Origin: a bacterium
GTDB lineage: Bacteria > Acidobacteriota > Polarisedimenticolia > Polarisedimenticolales > Polarisedimenticolaceae
Direction: 5' to 3'
DNA: 64,000 bases
Assembly (NCBI GenBank): GCA_024226515.1
Contig: JAAELQ010000263.1
Location: 1-64,000 of the forward strand
A program made the translations under genes and the position numbers. Shown here in pieces: positions 20,401-29,658 of this stretch. How positions within the stretch are numbered: the first letter of the stretch is position 1; every line of letters begins with the position of its first letter. The notes under the pieces are model-generated. The model made no database searches. It had not been told where the DNA came from and saw only the letters and a program-made list of their open reading frames with translations.

Positions 20401-22385
20401 CGGTATACACGATCGACGGCGCACCCTTCGGCGCGGTGCCCGGCGGTGACGTGGGCAACGTCGGAGACACGGTGCCCGGCACCGTGCAGACCGGCGTCGA
20501 GGACGACGAGCTTGCGGGTTCGGCGCTGGCCGCCACGGGAGACATCGACGACGACGCGTCGCCCGACTACGCCGTGGGCGCTCCGGACAACGGCTTCGAC
20601 GACGGCGGCGCGGCCTACGGCGTCACCGAGCCGCCCGGCGAGTGCGGCCCCTCCGGCTGCGAACGCATCGATCTCGACACCGGGGCGATGCTGGTCATCC
20701 CCGCGGGCGCGCTGCCGAACCCCATCCCCGGAATCGAGGTGTCGGGCTTCGAGGAGCTCACCTCGTTGCAGCAGCAGTCCGCGGTGTCATCCGACCTGAC
20801 CCAGGCGGGCAACGGGCTGTTCGTCCCCGACGGGACGAGCCCGGCCACGGCCACCGCGTTCATCCCGTTGCTGCCGGAGCTGGAGAACCAGTTCGCCATC
20901 GGGGCGAACATCGGTGTCTACGAGTTCGACGTGTTCCAGTGGGTCCAGGTCGCAACGGGCACGGTCGTCCCAACGCCTGTCCCCGAGCAGGACGTCACGC
21001 GCAAGGCGATCCAGGCCGACGTGGGCGAGCTGCAGATCTACGGTGCGTTCTTCCTCGACTCGGACCAGGACGGCTGGAACGACGTGGACGATTGCGCTGA
21101 CGACGACGCGGCGACCAACCCGGGTGCGGTCGAGTTCAACGACAACCGGGACAACAACTGCAACGGCATCGTCGACGAGAACTCGCAGCTGACCGGATTC
21201 GGCGAGGACAAGGATCGTTTCGAGTGGCCGGCTCAGCCCGGGGCGACGCTCTACGAGGTCGCCGTCTCGACGACGGTCACGTTCCAGCCCGGGACCTGCT
21301 CGATCGAGGAGGTGACCGACCCGGCGTTCGACGACCCGATCCAGCCGCTGCCGGGTGGCACGCGCTTCTACCTCCACCGGCCCCTCGAGCCGTACGCCGG
21401 AAGCTGGGGTACGGACTGGCAAGGCATCGTGCGGCAGGTGATCTGTTCCGTTCCCGATTTCGTCGTCACCAGTACCGGGGATGCGGGTGCGGGATCCCTG
21501 CGCCAGGCGCTCGCCGATTCGACGATGGGCTCCACGATCACGTTTTCCGTCGCGGGGACGATCCCCGTCGGGAGCGAGCTGCTCGTCGCGGAGTCCCTGA
21601 CCATCCAGGGGCCCGGCGCGGACGTTCTGGAGCTCGACGGGCAGAACGCCGGCCGCGTGCTGCGCGTGACCGGCGGCGCGGACGTCGAGATCTCGGGGTT
21701 GACGATCCGGCGCGGATCCTTCACATCGGGAGCAGGCATCCGGGTCGACAGCGGAAGCAGCCTCGACCTGGTCGAATGTGTCGTACGGGACAACAACTCG
21801 TCCGGTAGCGGAGGCGGTATCGCCTCCTTCGGCGATACGCTGGCGATCACGCGGTCGGTGATCCGCGACAACAGCGCGAACTCCTATGGAGGCGGCATCT
21901 ACTTCGGGAGCGGCGACGTCGCGATCACCACGTCGACGGTCAGCGGGAACTCGGCCTCCATTGGCGGCGGCGTCTCCGCGTATTTCGCCTACGGGGACAT
22001 CTCGCTGCAGTCCAGCACACTGGCGAACAACAGCGGGAGCTACGGTGCCGCCGTCTACGCGTACTACGGAACGGTCAGCCTGACCAACTCGATCCTGAGC
22101 TCTTCGAGCGGCGCCGCGTGCTACGCCACGTCCATCGGCAGCAACGGAAACAACATCGCCTCGGACTTCTCCTGCGGCCTGGGTCAGCCGACCGACCAGC
22201 CGAACACCGATCCACTGCTGCTGTCCTTGGCGGACAACGGCGGACCGACCGCAACACACGCACCGGGCCCGGGCAGCCCGGCGATCGACGCCGGTCCGGC
22301 GACGTGCGAGCCGCTGGACCAGCGCGGTATCCCGCGGCCGCAAGGGGTGGCCTGCGACGTCGGCGCGTTCGAGAAGCAGCCCTAG
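17403..22385 (+). CDS. Giant secreted FG-GAP/beta-helix modular protein (copy B, long partner)
   Basis: 1,660 residues from the ATG at 17403, which overlaps the upstream TGA and opens a signal peptide (AAVVAALSLAIVAGSTAGFA). Domain order equals copy A: N-terminal domain with NGTTCSACEHRI (~30-340), MopE motif (~345-385), MopE/TSP3-like Asp repeats (~400-462), Big_5-like domain (~463-563, VTFSEPVLPGTVTGATF), FG-GAP repeats (~590-1080), ZU5-like segment starting GCERIDLDTGAMLVIPAG, MopE motif (~1218-1262), SWG module (WPAQPGATLYEVAVS ... SWGTDW), and a beta-helix (~1350-1616) ending CDVGAFEKQP. The long near-identity of architecture with 5615-10594 in opposite orientation shows duplication with inversion. 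It is probably exported and calcium-loaded. No anchor is recognised. Confidence 0.85.
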   Translation: MNGLRIDGRLAAVVAALSLAIVAGSTAGFAASDVNEVGPLLVYPVVLNQSDAIDGVETATYITITNASVTPYWVRLYLVNGTTCSACEHRIWLGANDVDTVEIEHDVGNNETDIDELENDGGVSCDYGNGFLVAVLEASATDETLADNVLLGSALVVDYVNGTSFSYPAVPFQGGGQDGDRVYEFNQVEYDALPRFVATDFITPDSSGGFGARFGLFTLDFNRGVPPRVECDVTTYATSGQVKLDSFEFGCWSYQDMLAIDPDLGYPELGTLGRDENGWIFMDCSVDRDNDGSLDVLGGVHGVLVQQAETGTVLRRIDPASPTAGARMAWSELMEQSVTVGDASTFGFEECNDADDDGNGTTDEGCDDDADGYCDFTIPTQGLPLVCETGLGDCNDGDSDVYPGAPELCDGIDNDCDLMIDEGAPDADLDGVRDACDNCPFTFNANQSDTDMDGVGDVCEFRVIAVTPSDGGVDFPLASNISVTFSEPVLPGTVTGATFRLSGGGFPVPGTVTVAADGLSATFDPLVLLSTSAVHAVTLTSGVTNAGATNSLEPFGSSFVSADSAGSVPLDQSGASQPPPGSAGANTGTSVASAGDLDGDGIDDFIAGAPGYDPGGPSRPGAGAAVVFLGSSVQAERESPDIVFTGVAIDDHAGVSVAGGVDFNGDGTDDLVIGADQFDGVSGPGAGAVYVIFFDASDYDLADPATDIVSLDRVNNGLGDQIDGIVITGQATGDRAGFAVAAGGSIGGGAGPDLLIGAPGRSSSAGSAYGIYDLSAVGSIALSDVGGVVSGVRLDGTVAGDQAGYSVDFVGNVIGLLPGTVDYAIGAPFATPAASGAGIVYVVDGGSLGSLTFGISAIGVVFGIQLHGTDMDEHFGFDVAAGGDNLFDGLPDLLIGAPDYDGANGVDAGRVVQITDRLSTGAYSAGAVGVTIDGLIWEGENAGDRLGYAVAGVGDLNGDGFDEIVLGAPFFDVPASPAPPFAPLGGGGAAGTGGFDDAGAVYTIDGAPFGAVPGGDVGNVGDTVPGTVQTGVEDDELAGSALAATGDIDDDASPDYAVGAPDNGFDDGGAAYGVTEPPGECGPSGCERIDLDTGAMLVIPAGALPNPIPGIEVSGFEELTSLQQQSAVSSDLTQAGNGLFVPDGTSPATATAFIPLLPELENQFAIGANIGVYEFDVFQWVQVATGTVVPTPVPEQDVTRKAIQADVGELQIYGAFFLDSDQDGWNDVDDCADDDAATNPGAVEFNDNRDNNCNGIVDENSQLTGFGEDKDRFEWPAQPGATLYEVAVSTTVTFQPGTCSIEEVTDPAFDDPIQPLPGGTRFYLHRPLEPYAGSWGTDWQGIVRQVICSVPDFVVTSTGDAGAGSLRQALADSTMGSTITFSVAGTIPVGSELLVAESLTIQGPGADVLELDGQNAGRVLRVTGGADVEISGLTIRRGSFTSGAGIRVDSGSSLDLVECVVRDNNSSGSGGGIASFGDTLAITRSVIRDNSANSYGGGIYFGSGDVAITTSTVSGNSASIGGGVSAYFAYGDISLQSSTLANNSGSYGAAVYAYYGTVSLTNSILSSSSGAACYATSIGSNGNNIASDFSCGLGQPTDQPNTDPLLLSLADNGGPTATHAPGPGSPAIDAGPATCEPLDQRGIPRPQGVACDVGAFEKQP

Positions 22386-22457
22386 CGATCCACGACCCGC
22401 CCGGTCCGCGTGGTGTAAGATCGGAATCGACCCAAGCCCCGCCACGAGGAACCGGCG

Positions 22458-25220
22458 ATGTCGAGACTGTTGCTCGGAGCGTCGATCGCTGCCGCCGTCG
22501 CGGCGCTGGCGTTCTCCACGACCTCCTGCTGCGGCCACTGCTCCCGCTCCGTGGCCTTCCAGTACTCCCCACGCGCCGCCGCCGCTGCGGGCCACGTGCT
22601 GTCGGTCGTTCCGGCGAACAACGCGCTCGACGTCTCGCCGGGCGCCCGCGTCACGGTGGAGTTCACGCACCCGGTCGTCGGCTGGACGGTCACCGAGTCC
22701 AGCTTCTCGCTCTCGAGCGGCGGCGCGCCGGTCGCCGGTGCGCTCTCGATCTCGCCGGATCACCTGCGCGTCACGTTCGACCCGGGAGTGCCGCTCGACA
22801 GCGCCACCGTCCATCGCCTGACGCTGACGCGCGACATCGTCACGGCGGCTGGACCGCTGACTCCGTTCCAGAGCCTGTTCCGCACCGGCGAGCGTCGGGC
22901 GGTGGAGGTTCCGCTCGACGACTCGACCGTCGCCACGCCGCCAAAGGGCTCGACGCAGGCCCGCAGCGGCACGTCGGTCAGCGGAGCGGGGGACCTGGAC
23001 GGGGACGGAATCGACGATTTCATGGCGGGTGCGCCGGGCTTCGATCCCGGCTCGCCGTCCCGGCCGCACTCGGGCGCGGCGCTCGTGTTCCTGGGGGATC
23101 GGGGGCGTTCGGAGCGGGAGAGTCCGGACATCATGTTCGTCGGCGCGAACGCGGGTGAGCGCGCGGGCGTCTCGGTTGCGGGCGGCGCGGACCTCAACGG
23201 CGATGGGACCCCGGATCTCGTGATCGGCGCGGACCAGAGCGAGGCGATCAGCACGCCGGCCGCGGGCCCGGGCCTGGTCTACGTCATCTACTTCGATCCG
23301 GCGGACTACGATCTCGCGGACCCGGCGGTGGACGTCGTCTCGCTGGATCGCGTCGACAACGGCATGGCCGACGAGATCGCCGGAGTCGTCTATCACGGTC
23401 ACGAGATCGGGGATCGCGCGGGTTTTTCCGTCGCCGTCGGTCGTGGCGCGCCGGGGCCGACCGGGCCGGAGCTGCTCGTCGGCGCCCCGGGGCGCGACGC
23501 GCGCGCGGGCGCGGTGTATCTCCTGTTCGATCCGTCGCCCGCGCTCACCAACGATCTGGCCTCGGCCGCGGGTCTCCTCGTCGAGGGCTCCTCTGCGGGG
23601 GACGCGCTGGGCTACTCGGTCGCCTTCGTCGGCGATGTCACCGGCGACCCCTCGACCGGGGACTACGCCTTCGCCGCGCCGTTCGCCGACACACCGGCGA
23701 TCGATGCCGGTCGGGTCTACATCCTCGACGGCGGCACGTCCGAGACGGGGACGATGAGCGTCACCGCGGCGGACGTCGCGATCCACGCGGAGACGGCGGG
23801 CACCCACCTGGGCTGGGACGTCGCCGGCGGTGGAGACGCCCTGAGAGATTCGGTCCCGGACCTGTTGCTGGGCGCTCCGGAGTGCGTGGGCCTCAACGGC
23901 GGGGCGGGTTGTGTCTGGCACCTCTCCACGACACTCCTTCCGGGCACGCACTCCGTCGGCGACCTCGCCGCGGCGCGCGGCGTGGTGTGGCACGGCGCGT
24001 TCACCAAGGACCGTTTCGGCATCGCCGTCGCACACCTGGGGGACGTCAACGGCGACGGGTTCGACGACGTCGGCATCGGCGCTTCGGGCTTCGATACGGC
24101 GGACGGAATCTCCAACGCCGGGGCGACGTACCGCATCGACGGCTTCGACTTCCTGCACGCTGCCGTATTCGACGTGCACGTCGTGGGCAGCACGCTGCCG
24201 GGTAGCTTACAGGTCGGCGTCGAGGCGAATGAAGGGGCGGGAACGTCCGTCAGCGCGGCGGGCGACGTCGACGACGACGAGCTTCCGGACTACGCCGTCG
24301 GCGCGCCGAACAACGGCGTCGACAACGCCGGCGTGACCTACGTCGTGACGGACTCCACCGGGGTCTGCGACTCGACGGGCTGTGAACGGATCGACATCCT
24401 GACGGGGGGTAAGCTGGTCGTGCCTCCCGGCGCGCTCACCTCGCCGACCGAGGGGTTCGACGTCACCGGTCTGATCGAGCTGAGCCCGACCGGGCGGGCC
24501 GCCGCGGAGCTACAGAAACTGACCTGTATCGGCAGCGGGTCTTACCTCCCCACCCCGTTCCAGTTCGAGCCCGACCTGCCGCTGCCGACGATCTTCGTGC
24601 CCATCGCAACCGAGTTCGACGCGCAGGTTTCGTTCGGGGAGTCGTTCCCGGTCCACGAGTTCGACGCCCCGCAGTGGAAGGTCGTCGGGACCGGGGTCGT
24701 CGTGCACAACCCGTGGCCCGAGCAAATGGCGAGCCGCCGGGCCGTCCGCATCGAGATCGAGCAGTTTCACGCCTATGCGTTGTTCGTCGCGGACGCGGAT
24801 CTCGACGGATGGAGCGATCCGCTCGACTGCAACGACGACGACGAGACGATCAACCCGGGCGCCGTCGAGTTCAACGACGACGAGGACGACAACTGCAACA
24901 CGGTGAAGGACGAGAACACCGGACCCGCCGTGATCGAGGCCCAGGGAACGATGTACGACTGGGAAGACCAGCCGCTGGCCACGATGTACGACGTCGCGGT
25001 GTCGACGACGGCGCAGTTCATCGACGGGACGTGCACCATCACCCGGCTGCCGGAGGGCATCTCGGCCCACGACGACCCGATTCAGCCGCTGCCCGGTACC
25101 CAGCGCTACTACCTGAACCGGCCGGTCGAGCCGCACCTGGGAAGCTGGGGCCTCGAGGAAGACGACGACGACAGCCCCGAGGACAGCGACGAGAGAAACC
25201 CGACCTGCCCGCAGTTCTAG
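22458..25220 (+). CDS. Secreted FG-GAP modular protein, third paralogue without N-terminal domain and beta-helix
   Basis: 920 residues. A signal peptide ends near FSTTSCCGHC; the Cys could be a lipidation site, though the box is not canonical. A Big_5-like domain (~45-144, TVEFTHPVVGWTVTESSF), integrin-like FG-GAP repeats (~175-630, SGAGDLDGDGIDDFMAGAPG), a ZU5-like stretch (GCERIDILTGGKLVVPPG), one MopE motif (~780-821, DCNDDDETINPGAVEFNDD) and the SWG module (~828-920) follow. It lacks the TTCxAC domain at the start and the beta-helix at the end, so it is the minimal core of the 1,660-residue paralogues. A weak -10 (TAAGAT) lies in the 72-bp gap after the previous gene. Its stop overlaps the stop of the convergent gene at 25217 by 3 nt. 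Confidence 0.85.
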   Translation: MSRLLLGASIAAAVAALAFSTTSCCGHCSRSVAFQYSPRAAAAAGHVLSVVPANNALDVSPGARVTVEFTHPVVGWTVTESSFSLSSGGAPVAGALSISPDHLRVTFDPGVPLDSATVHRLTLTRDIVTAAGPLTPFQSLFRTGERRAVEVPLDDSTVATPPKGSTQARSGTSVSGAGDLDGDGIDDFMAGAPGFDPGSPSRPHSGAALVFLGDRGRSERESPDIMFVGANAGERAGVSVAGGADLNGDGTPDLVIGADQSEAISTPAAGPGLVYVIYFDPADYDLADPAVDVVSLDRVDNGMADEIAGVVYHGHEIGDRAGFSVAVGRGAPGPTGPELLVGAPGRDARAGAVYLLFDPSPALTNDLASAAGLLVEGSSAGDALGYSVAFVGDVTGDPSTGDYAFAAPFADTPAIDAGRVYILDGGTSETGTMSVTAADVAIHAETAGTHLGWDVAGGGDALRDSVPDLLLGAPECVGLNGGAGCVWHLSTTLLPGTHSVGDLAAARGVVWHGAFTKDRFGIAVAHLGDVNGDGFDDVGIGASGFDTADGISNAGATYRIDGFDFLHAAVFDVHVVGSTLPGSLQVGVEANEGAGTSVSAAGDVDDDELPDYAVGAPNNGVDNAGVTYVVTDSTGVCDSTGCERIDILTGGKLVVPPGALTSPTEGFDVTGLIELSPTGRAAAELQKLTCIGSGSYLPTPFQFEPDLPLPTIFVPIATEFDAQVSFGESFPVHEFDAPQWKVVGTGVVVHNPWPEQMASRRAVRIEIEQFHAYALFVADADLDGWSDPLDCNDDDETINPGAVEFNDDEDDNCNTVKDENTGPAVIEAQGTMYDWEDQPLATMYDVAVSTTAQFIDGTCTITRLPEGISAHDDPIQPLPGTQRYYLNRPVEPHLGSWGLEEDDDDSPEDSDERNPTCPQF

Positions 25221-26245
25221 TGGGTGATCTCGGGACCGGCCGTGTCGGAGCGCGCAGCCTCACCGGTCGCCGCGGACGGCTTCGGCCCACGACGCACGAC
25301 GCGATTCCGCCCGCGCTCCTTCGCCTCGTACAAGGCCTCGTCGGCGGCACGGATCAACGCGTCGACCGAGTCGACGGCGGGAGTCGCGGGATACGTGGCG
25401 ACCCCCGACGAGACGGTGACGCGCGTCGGCTTCTCGTCCTCCAGGAAGACGAACTGCTCGACCGCGCGGCGGATACGTTCGGCGACGCGCTCGGCCATCT
25501 CGCCGTCGGTGTGGGGCAGGATGACGGCGAACTCCTCGCCGCCGTAGCGCGCGGCGAAGTCGTTGGTCCGCGCGCCGCCGGCGACCAGCGTGGCGAAGTC
25601 GCCCAGGATGCAGTCGCCGGCTTGATGGCCCAGGGTGTCGTTGATCTGCTTGAAGTGATCGATGTCGAGGAACACCAGCGACAGCGGGACGGCGTAACGT
25701 TCGGAGCGCTCCCACTCCTCGCGCAAGCGGCGCTGGAACTCGCGGAAGTTGTAGAGACCGGTCTTCTCGTCGATCATCGCCAGCTGCTCGAGCTGGCGGT
25801 TGGAAGACGAGAGCTCCTGGACGGTGGATTCCAGGCCGGACAGAATCTCGCGCCGGCGTAGCTGGCCGCGGATGCGGGCGGCGATCTCCTCGAAGTCGAA
25901 CGGCTTGGTGACGTAGTCGTCGACTCCGGCGGTGAACGCTTCGACCTTGGTGTTGATGTCGCGACACGCGGTGAGCAGCACGACGGGAACGCTGCGCCAC
26001 CGCACGTCTTCGTTCAGGCGCCGGGCGACGGTCAGGCCGTCGATGCCCGGCATGGTCAGGTCGAGCAGGATCAGGTCGGGGGATACGCGTTCGGCCGACG
26101 CCAATCCGCTCTCGCCGTCCGGGGCATCGTGGATCTCGTACTCCGATTCGTCGAGCCACGACCGGAGCAGACGGGCAGTCTCCGGATCGTCGTCGACGAC
26201 GAGAATCCGGGCGCGCCGATTCGTCTGTTCCTTCGTCCGGGTCAC
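25217..26245 (-). CDS. PleD-like response regulator with GGDEF (diguanylate cyclase) domain
   Basis: 342 residues. The receiver domain (~12-130) has the acidic pocket VVDDD, phospho-acceptor Asp62 in LILLDLTMPG, and Lys in VTKPFDF. The GGDEF domain (~155-320) has DIDHFKQINDTLGHQAGD and the active-site signature GGEEF (235-239). An inhibitory-site RxxD (RTND, 226-229) lies exactly five residues before it, so c-di-GMP feedback inhibition is expected. It converts two GTP to c-di-GMP. The start is GTG, 4 nt after the ftsZ stop, with no strong ribosome binding site, so it may be read as the last gene of the dcw transcript. It ends against the convergent FG-GAP gene. Confidence 0.9.
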   Translation of the reverse strand: MTRTKEQTNRRARILVVDDDPETARLLRSWLDESEYEIHDAPDGESGLASAERVSPDLILLDLTMPGIDGLTVARRLNEDVRWRSVPVVLLTACRDINTKVEAFTAGVDDYVTKPFDFEEIAARIRGQLRRREILSGLESTVQELSSSNRQLEQLAMIDEKTGLYNFREFQRRLREEWERSERYAVPLSLVFLDIDHFKQINDTLGHQAGDCILGDFATLVAGGARTNDFAARYGGEEFAVILPHTDGEMAERVAERIRRAVEQFVFLEDEKPTRVTVSSGVATYPATPAVDSVDALIRAADEALYEAKERGRNRVVRRGPKPSAATGEAARSDTAGPEITH

Positions 26246-26249
26246 GGGA

Positions 26250-27542
26250 TCAATCCATCTGTTTTCTCAGAAACGCGGGAACGTCCAGGTCATCCTTCAT
26301 TTTACCGAAGTTCGGCGTAAAACCGTCGTCGCTGGCGTCGAATTCGAGGGTTTCGTTCGCTCCGGGCCGGAAAAAACGCTCCGGCTCCTGTTGAGCGGGG
26401 ATCTCGTTCACCGGTGGTTGTGCGGCGGGGGTGTCCGGCTCGGTGTGCTGGACCGGCGGCTCGACGAACGGGGTGCCGGCGTCGGCGAACGGATTGCTGC
26501 GCTGAGGCCGCGCCGGCTCGCTGCCGGAGACCGCCGCCTGGGCCTCGTCGCGGTGGAAGCCGGTGGCGATCACGGTGACCTTGACCGTGCTCTTCTGCTT
26601 CTTGTCGATCACGGTGCCGAAGATGATGTTGGCGTCGGGGTCGGCCGCCTCCTGGATGATCCGCGCCGCCTCGGACACCTCGTGCAGCGACATGTCGTCG
26701 CCGCCGGTGACGTTGATCAGCACGCCGCGCGCGCCGTGGATCGAGGCGTCCTCGAGCAGCGGGGACGACACGGCGCGTTGCGCGGCCTCGACCGCGCGGT
26801 GCTCGCCGTCGGCCGTACCGGTGCCCATCAGCGCCATTCCCATACCGGCCATCACCGCCTTGACGTCGGCGAAGTCGAGGTTGATCTCGCCCGGAACGGT
26901 GATCAGGTCGGAGATGCCCTGGACCGCCTGGCGCAGGATATCGTCCGCGGCGATGAACGCCTCGTTGATCGGCGTTCCCTGCTCGACGGTGTGCAGCAGC
27001 TTGTCGTTCGGGATCGTGATCACCGTGTCGACGACGCTGCGCAGCTCGGCCAGTCCCTGCTCGGCCTGCATGCGCCGGCGACGGCCCTCGAACGAGAACG
27101 GCAGCGTCACCACCGCGACGACGAGCGAGCCCATCTCGCGCGCCAGGTTGGCGATGATCGGCGCCGCGCCGGTGCCCGTGCCGCCGCCGAGGCCCGTCGT
27201 GACGAAGACCATGTCGGCGCCGGTCAGGTGCTCGACGATTTCCTCGGTGTCTTCCAACGCCGAACCGCGCCCGATCTCCGGGTTACCGCCCGCACCCAGG
27301 CCGCGCGTCAGCTTCGCGCCCAGCTGCACCTTGACCGGCGCGCAGCTCCCCTGCAACGCCTGGCAGTCGGTGTTGGCGGCGATGAAATTGACGCCATCGA
27401 CCTTGGCCGAGATCATGCGGTTGATCGCGTTGCCGCCGCCACCGCCGACACCGCAGACCTTGATTTCGGCCACGCCTGCCTGGGAGTCGTCGAACGACAC
27501 CTCCAGCGGACCGTCGTCGTACTTGTCGTCTATCGTGATCAT
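26250..27542 (-). CDS. ftsZ: Cell division protein FtsZ
   Basis: 430 residues. This tubulin-like GTPase forms the division ring. A 26-residue N-terminal extension precedes [18 protein letters not shown]. The GTP-binding loop GGGTGTG is at residues 119-125, and the T7 catalytic loop [11 protein letters not shown] follows later. A variable linker leads to the conserved C-terminal peptide [13 protein letters not shown], which binds FtsA and other partners. AAGGGG stands 6 nt before the ATG. It lies 25 nt after ftsA in the usual order. Confidence 0.98.
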   Translation of the reverse strand: MITIDDKYDDGPLEVSFDDSQAGVAEIKVCGVGGGGGNAINRMISAKVDGVNFIAANTDCQALQGSCAPVKVQLGAKLTRGLGAGGNPEIGRGSALEDTEEIVEHLTGADMVFVTTGLGGGTGTGAAPIIANLAREMGSLVVAVVTLPFSFEGRRRRMQAEQGLAELRSVVDTVITIPNDKLLHTVEQGTPINEAFIAADDILRQAVQGISDLITVPGEINLDFADVKAVMAGMGMALMGTGTADGEHRAVEAAQRAVSSPLLEDASIHGARGVLINVTGGDDMSLHEVSEAARIIQEAADPDANIIFGTVIDKKQKSTVKVTVIATGFHRDEAQAAVSGSEPARPQRSNPFADAGTPFVEPPVQHTEPDTPAAQPPVNEIPAQQEPERFFRPGANETLEFDASDDGFTPNFGKMKDDLDVPAFLRKQMD

Positions 27543-27567
27543 GCGTATCCCCTTCGAATCTTCGGAA

Positions 27568-28812
27568 TCAGAACATCTCCGAGAGCCACGCCTTGACGCG
27601 TCCCCCGACTCGACCCAGAGCCCCCGTCTGAGCCGTCAGCGGAACCCCCGCTCTCGGCCGCCTGTTTTTGGCGGTGTACAGAGCCAACCCGATCGCCGTT
27701 GCGTGCTGCGGTCCCGCGGCGGGGTCCACCAACCCCTCCGCGCCCCGCGGCTCGCCCAGCCGAACCGGTAGCTCGAAGATCTGCTCGGCCACCTGCGTGA
27801 CGCCCGGCAGCAGGCTCGCCCCTCCCGTCAGGACGAGTCCGGCGTTGAGCATCTTGTCGAATCCGGCACGGACCACCTCGTCCCGGAACAGCGTGAACAA
27901 TTCGTTCGCCCGTGGCTGCAGGATCTCGGTCATCACCTGGTGCGAGAGCAGCCGCGGCTTGCGCCCACCCACGGTGGGCACCTCGATCGGCGCGCCGGCG
28001 TCTTCCACCAGCGAGGCCAGCGCGCATCCGTGCTTCTTCTTCAGTCTCTCGGCGTCGGGGATCGGTGTGCGCAGCCCCACCGCGAGGTCGTTGGTGAAGT
28101 GATCGCCGCCCACCGGCAGCACCGCGGTGTGCCAGATCGAGCCGCGCTCGAAGATCGCCAGGTCCGTCGTGCCGCCGCCGATGTCGATCAGCGCCACGCC
28201 CAGCTCGCGTTCGTCCTCGCTCAGCACGGCCTCCGAGCCCGCGAGCTGCTCCAGCACCGTGTCGCGCACCTCGATCCCCGCGCGGTTGGCGCAGGTGACC
28301 AGGTTCTGCACCGAGGTCGTCGAGCCGGTCACGATGTGCACGTTCGCCTCGAGCTTGCTGCCGACCAGGCCCGCGGGGTCGTCGATCGCTCCCTGGTCGT
28401 CCAGCACGTACTCCTGCGGCAGCACGTGGAGAATCTCGCGACCCTGCGGAATGCTGACCGCGCGCGCCGCGTCCATCACGCGCTTGACGTCGTCGCGCGA
28501 GACGGTGCGGTCGCGGTTGGATACGGCGACGACGCCGCGGCTGTTGAACGATCTGATGTGGCCTCCGGCGATGCCCACCGTCGCCGACTCGACGCTGACG
28601 CCGGCCATCAGCTCGGCCTCCTCGACGGCGGCCTTCACCGACTCGACCGTGGCGTCCAGATTGACCACCACACCCTTGCGCAGCCCGCGCGAGGGGGCCT
28701 GGCCGAAACCGACGACGTGGACCTTGCCGTCGTCCCGGATCTCGCCGATGACGCAGCAGATCTTCGTCGTCCCGATGTCCAGCCCGACGGTGTAGCGTTC
28801 AGTCTTGGCCAT
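27568..28812 (-). CDS. ftsA: Cell division protein FtsA
   Basis: 414 residues. FtsA is an actin-fold ATPase that anchors FtsZ to the inner membrane. Visible are the N-terminal phosphate loop ([16 protein letters not shown]), the adenosine-binding segments [14 protein letters not shown] and [11 protein letters not shown], and a C-terminal amphipathic membrane-targeting helix ([12 protein letters not shown]). Length and order are normal. It lies 12 nt after ftsQ. Confidence 0.97.
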   Translation of the reverse strand: MAKTERYTVGLDIGTTKICCVIGEIRDDGKVHVVGFGQAPSRGLRKGVVVNLDATVESVKAAVEEAELMAGVSVESATVGIAGGHIRSFNSRGVVAVSNRDRTVSRDDVKRVMDAARAVSIPQGREILHVLPQEYVLDDQGAIDDPAGLVGSKLEANVHIVTGSTTSVQNLVTCANRAGIEVRDTVLEQLAGSEAVLSEDERELGVALIDIGGGTTDLAIFERGSIWHTAVLPVGGDHFTNDLAVGLRTPIPDAERLKKKHGCALASLVEDAGAPIEVPTVGGRKPRLLSHQVMTEILQPRANELFTLFRDEVVRAGFDKMLNAGLVLTGGASLLPGVTQVAEQIFELPVRLGEPRGAEGLVDPAAGPQHATAIGLALYTAKNRRPRAGVPLTAQTGALGRVGGRVKAWLSEMF

Positions 28813-28824
28813 GTCTTCCTTCCC

Positions 28825-29658
28825 CTATTGAGTCAGCTCTTCCGGCATCACCAGAATCCGGTCGCGCCAGCGCAGGTCCACGTATCGCGTGCCGCCCACG
28901 CGGCGCTCGATCTCCTCTCGGAGTCCCACATATCGATGGACGTTGCGCTCGACAATCATCGGATCGAGCAACAACGTGGGGCCGCGTGAGACGGTCCGGA
29001 CTTGAAGCCGGTCCGTCGCGGCCAGGTTCATCTCCGACATCCGGTCCACGAACAGCGGGTCGGCGTCTTCGAGACGTCGCACCATATCAGCCCCGCGCTG
29101 CAGATCCGCGACCAGCTCGTCTCTCCCGTCTTCCGCCAGCCCGGTCAGCACCGGCAGGTCGTCGGACATCGCGAGCCCGGCGGGTCCGATCACGTAGCCC
29201 GTTTCGTCGATCACGTGCACGACGCCACCGATCACGGCCAGCGCGACGGGCCGTCGCTCCTCGATGACCACGCGCACGCCGCTCGGCAGGCGCCGCTTGA
29301 CGTGCGCCTTGCGGACCCACGGGTCGCGCGCCGCAAGCTGCTCGACGTGCGCCAGCGGCAGCGACAGGACGGGCTGCCCGATGAAGCGGGCCAGATCGGC
29401 CTCGATCTGATCGGCCGAAGCGCGAGAACATCCGGATACCTCGATCCGCTTCACGGCCAGCTCGGGGCTCTTCGCGAGGTGACTCAGGATGCGCGATCCC
29501 GAGTAGAGCAGCACGCCCGCGATCACTCCGTGCGTGAGCAGGATCACCGACCAGCGCAGCAGGGTCCGCGTAACGCGAGCCTTGCGCACCTGCCGGTTGC
29601 CCCGGTGTCGCCAGTAGCGCGGATCGCGGTCGCGCGTCGGTCCGACGATGGTCTTCAT
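28825..29658 (-). CDS. ftsQ: Cell division protein FtsQ/DivIB
   Basis: 277 residues. A basic cytoplasmic N-terminus is followed by one transmembrane helix (~35-55, WSVILLTHGVIAGVLLYSGS). The POTRA domain (~70-140: VKRIEVSGCSRASADQIEAD, then LPSGVRVVIEERRPVALAVI) and beta domain lie in the periplasm. FtsQ bridges early and late divisome proteins through FtsL/FtsB. The start overlaps the murC stop as ATGA. murB and ddl, often placed between murC and ftsQ, are not present. Confidence 0.9.
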   Translation of the reverse strand: MKTIVGPTRDRDPRYWRHRGNRQVRKARVTRTLLRWSVILLTHGVIAGVLLYSGSRILSHLAKSPELAVKRIEVSGCSRASADQIEADLARFIGQPVLSLPLAHVEQLAARDPWVRKAHVKRRLPSGVRVVIEERRPVALAVIGGVVHVIDETGYVIGPAGLAMSDDLPVLTGLAEDGRDELVADLQRGADMVRRLEDADPLFVDRMSEMNLAATDRLQVRTVSRGPTLLLDPMIVERNVHRYVGLREEIERRVGGTRYVDLRWRDRILVMPEELTQ

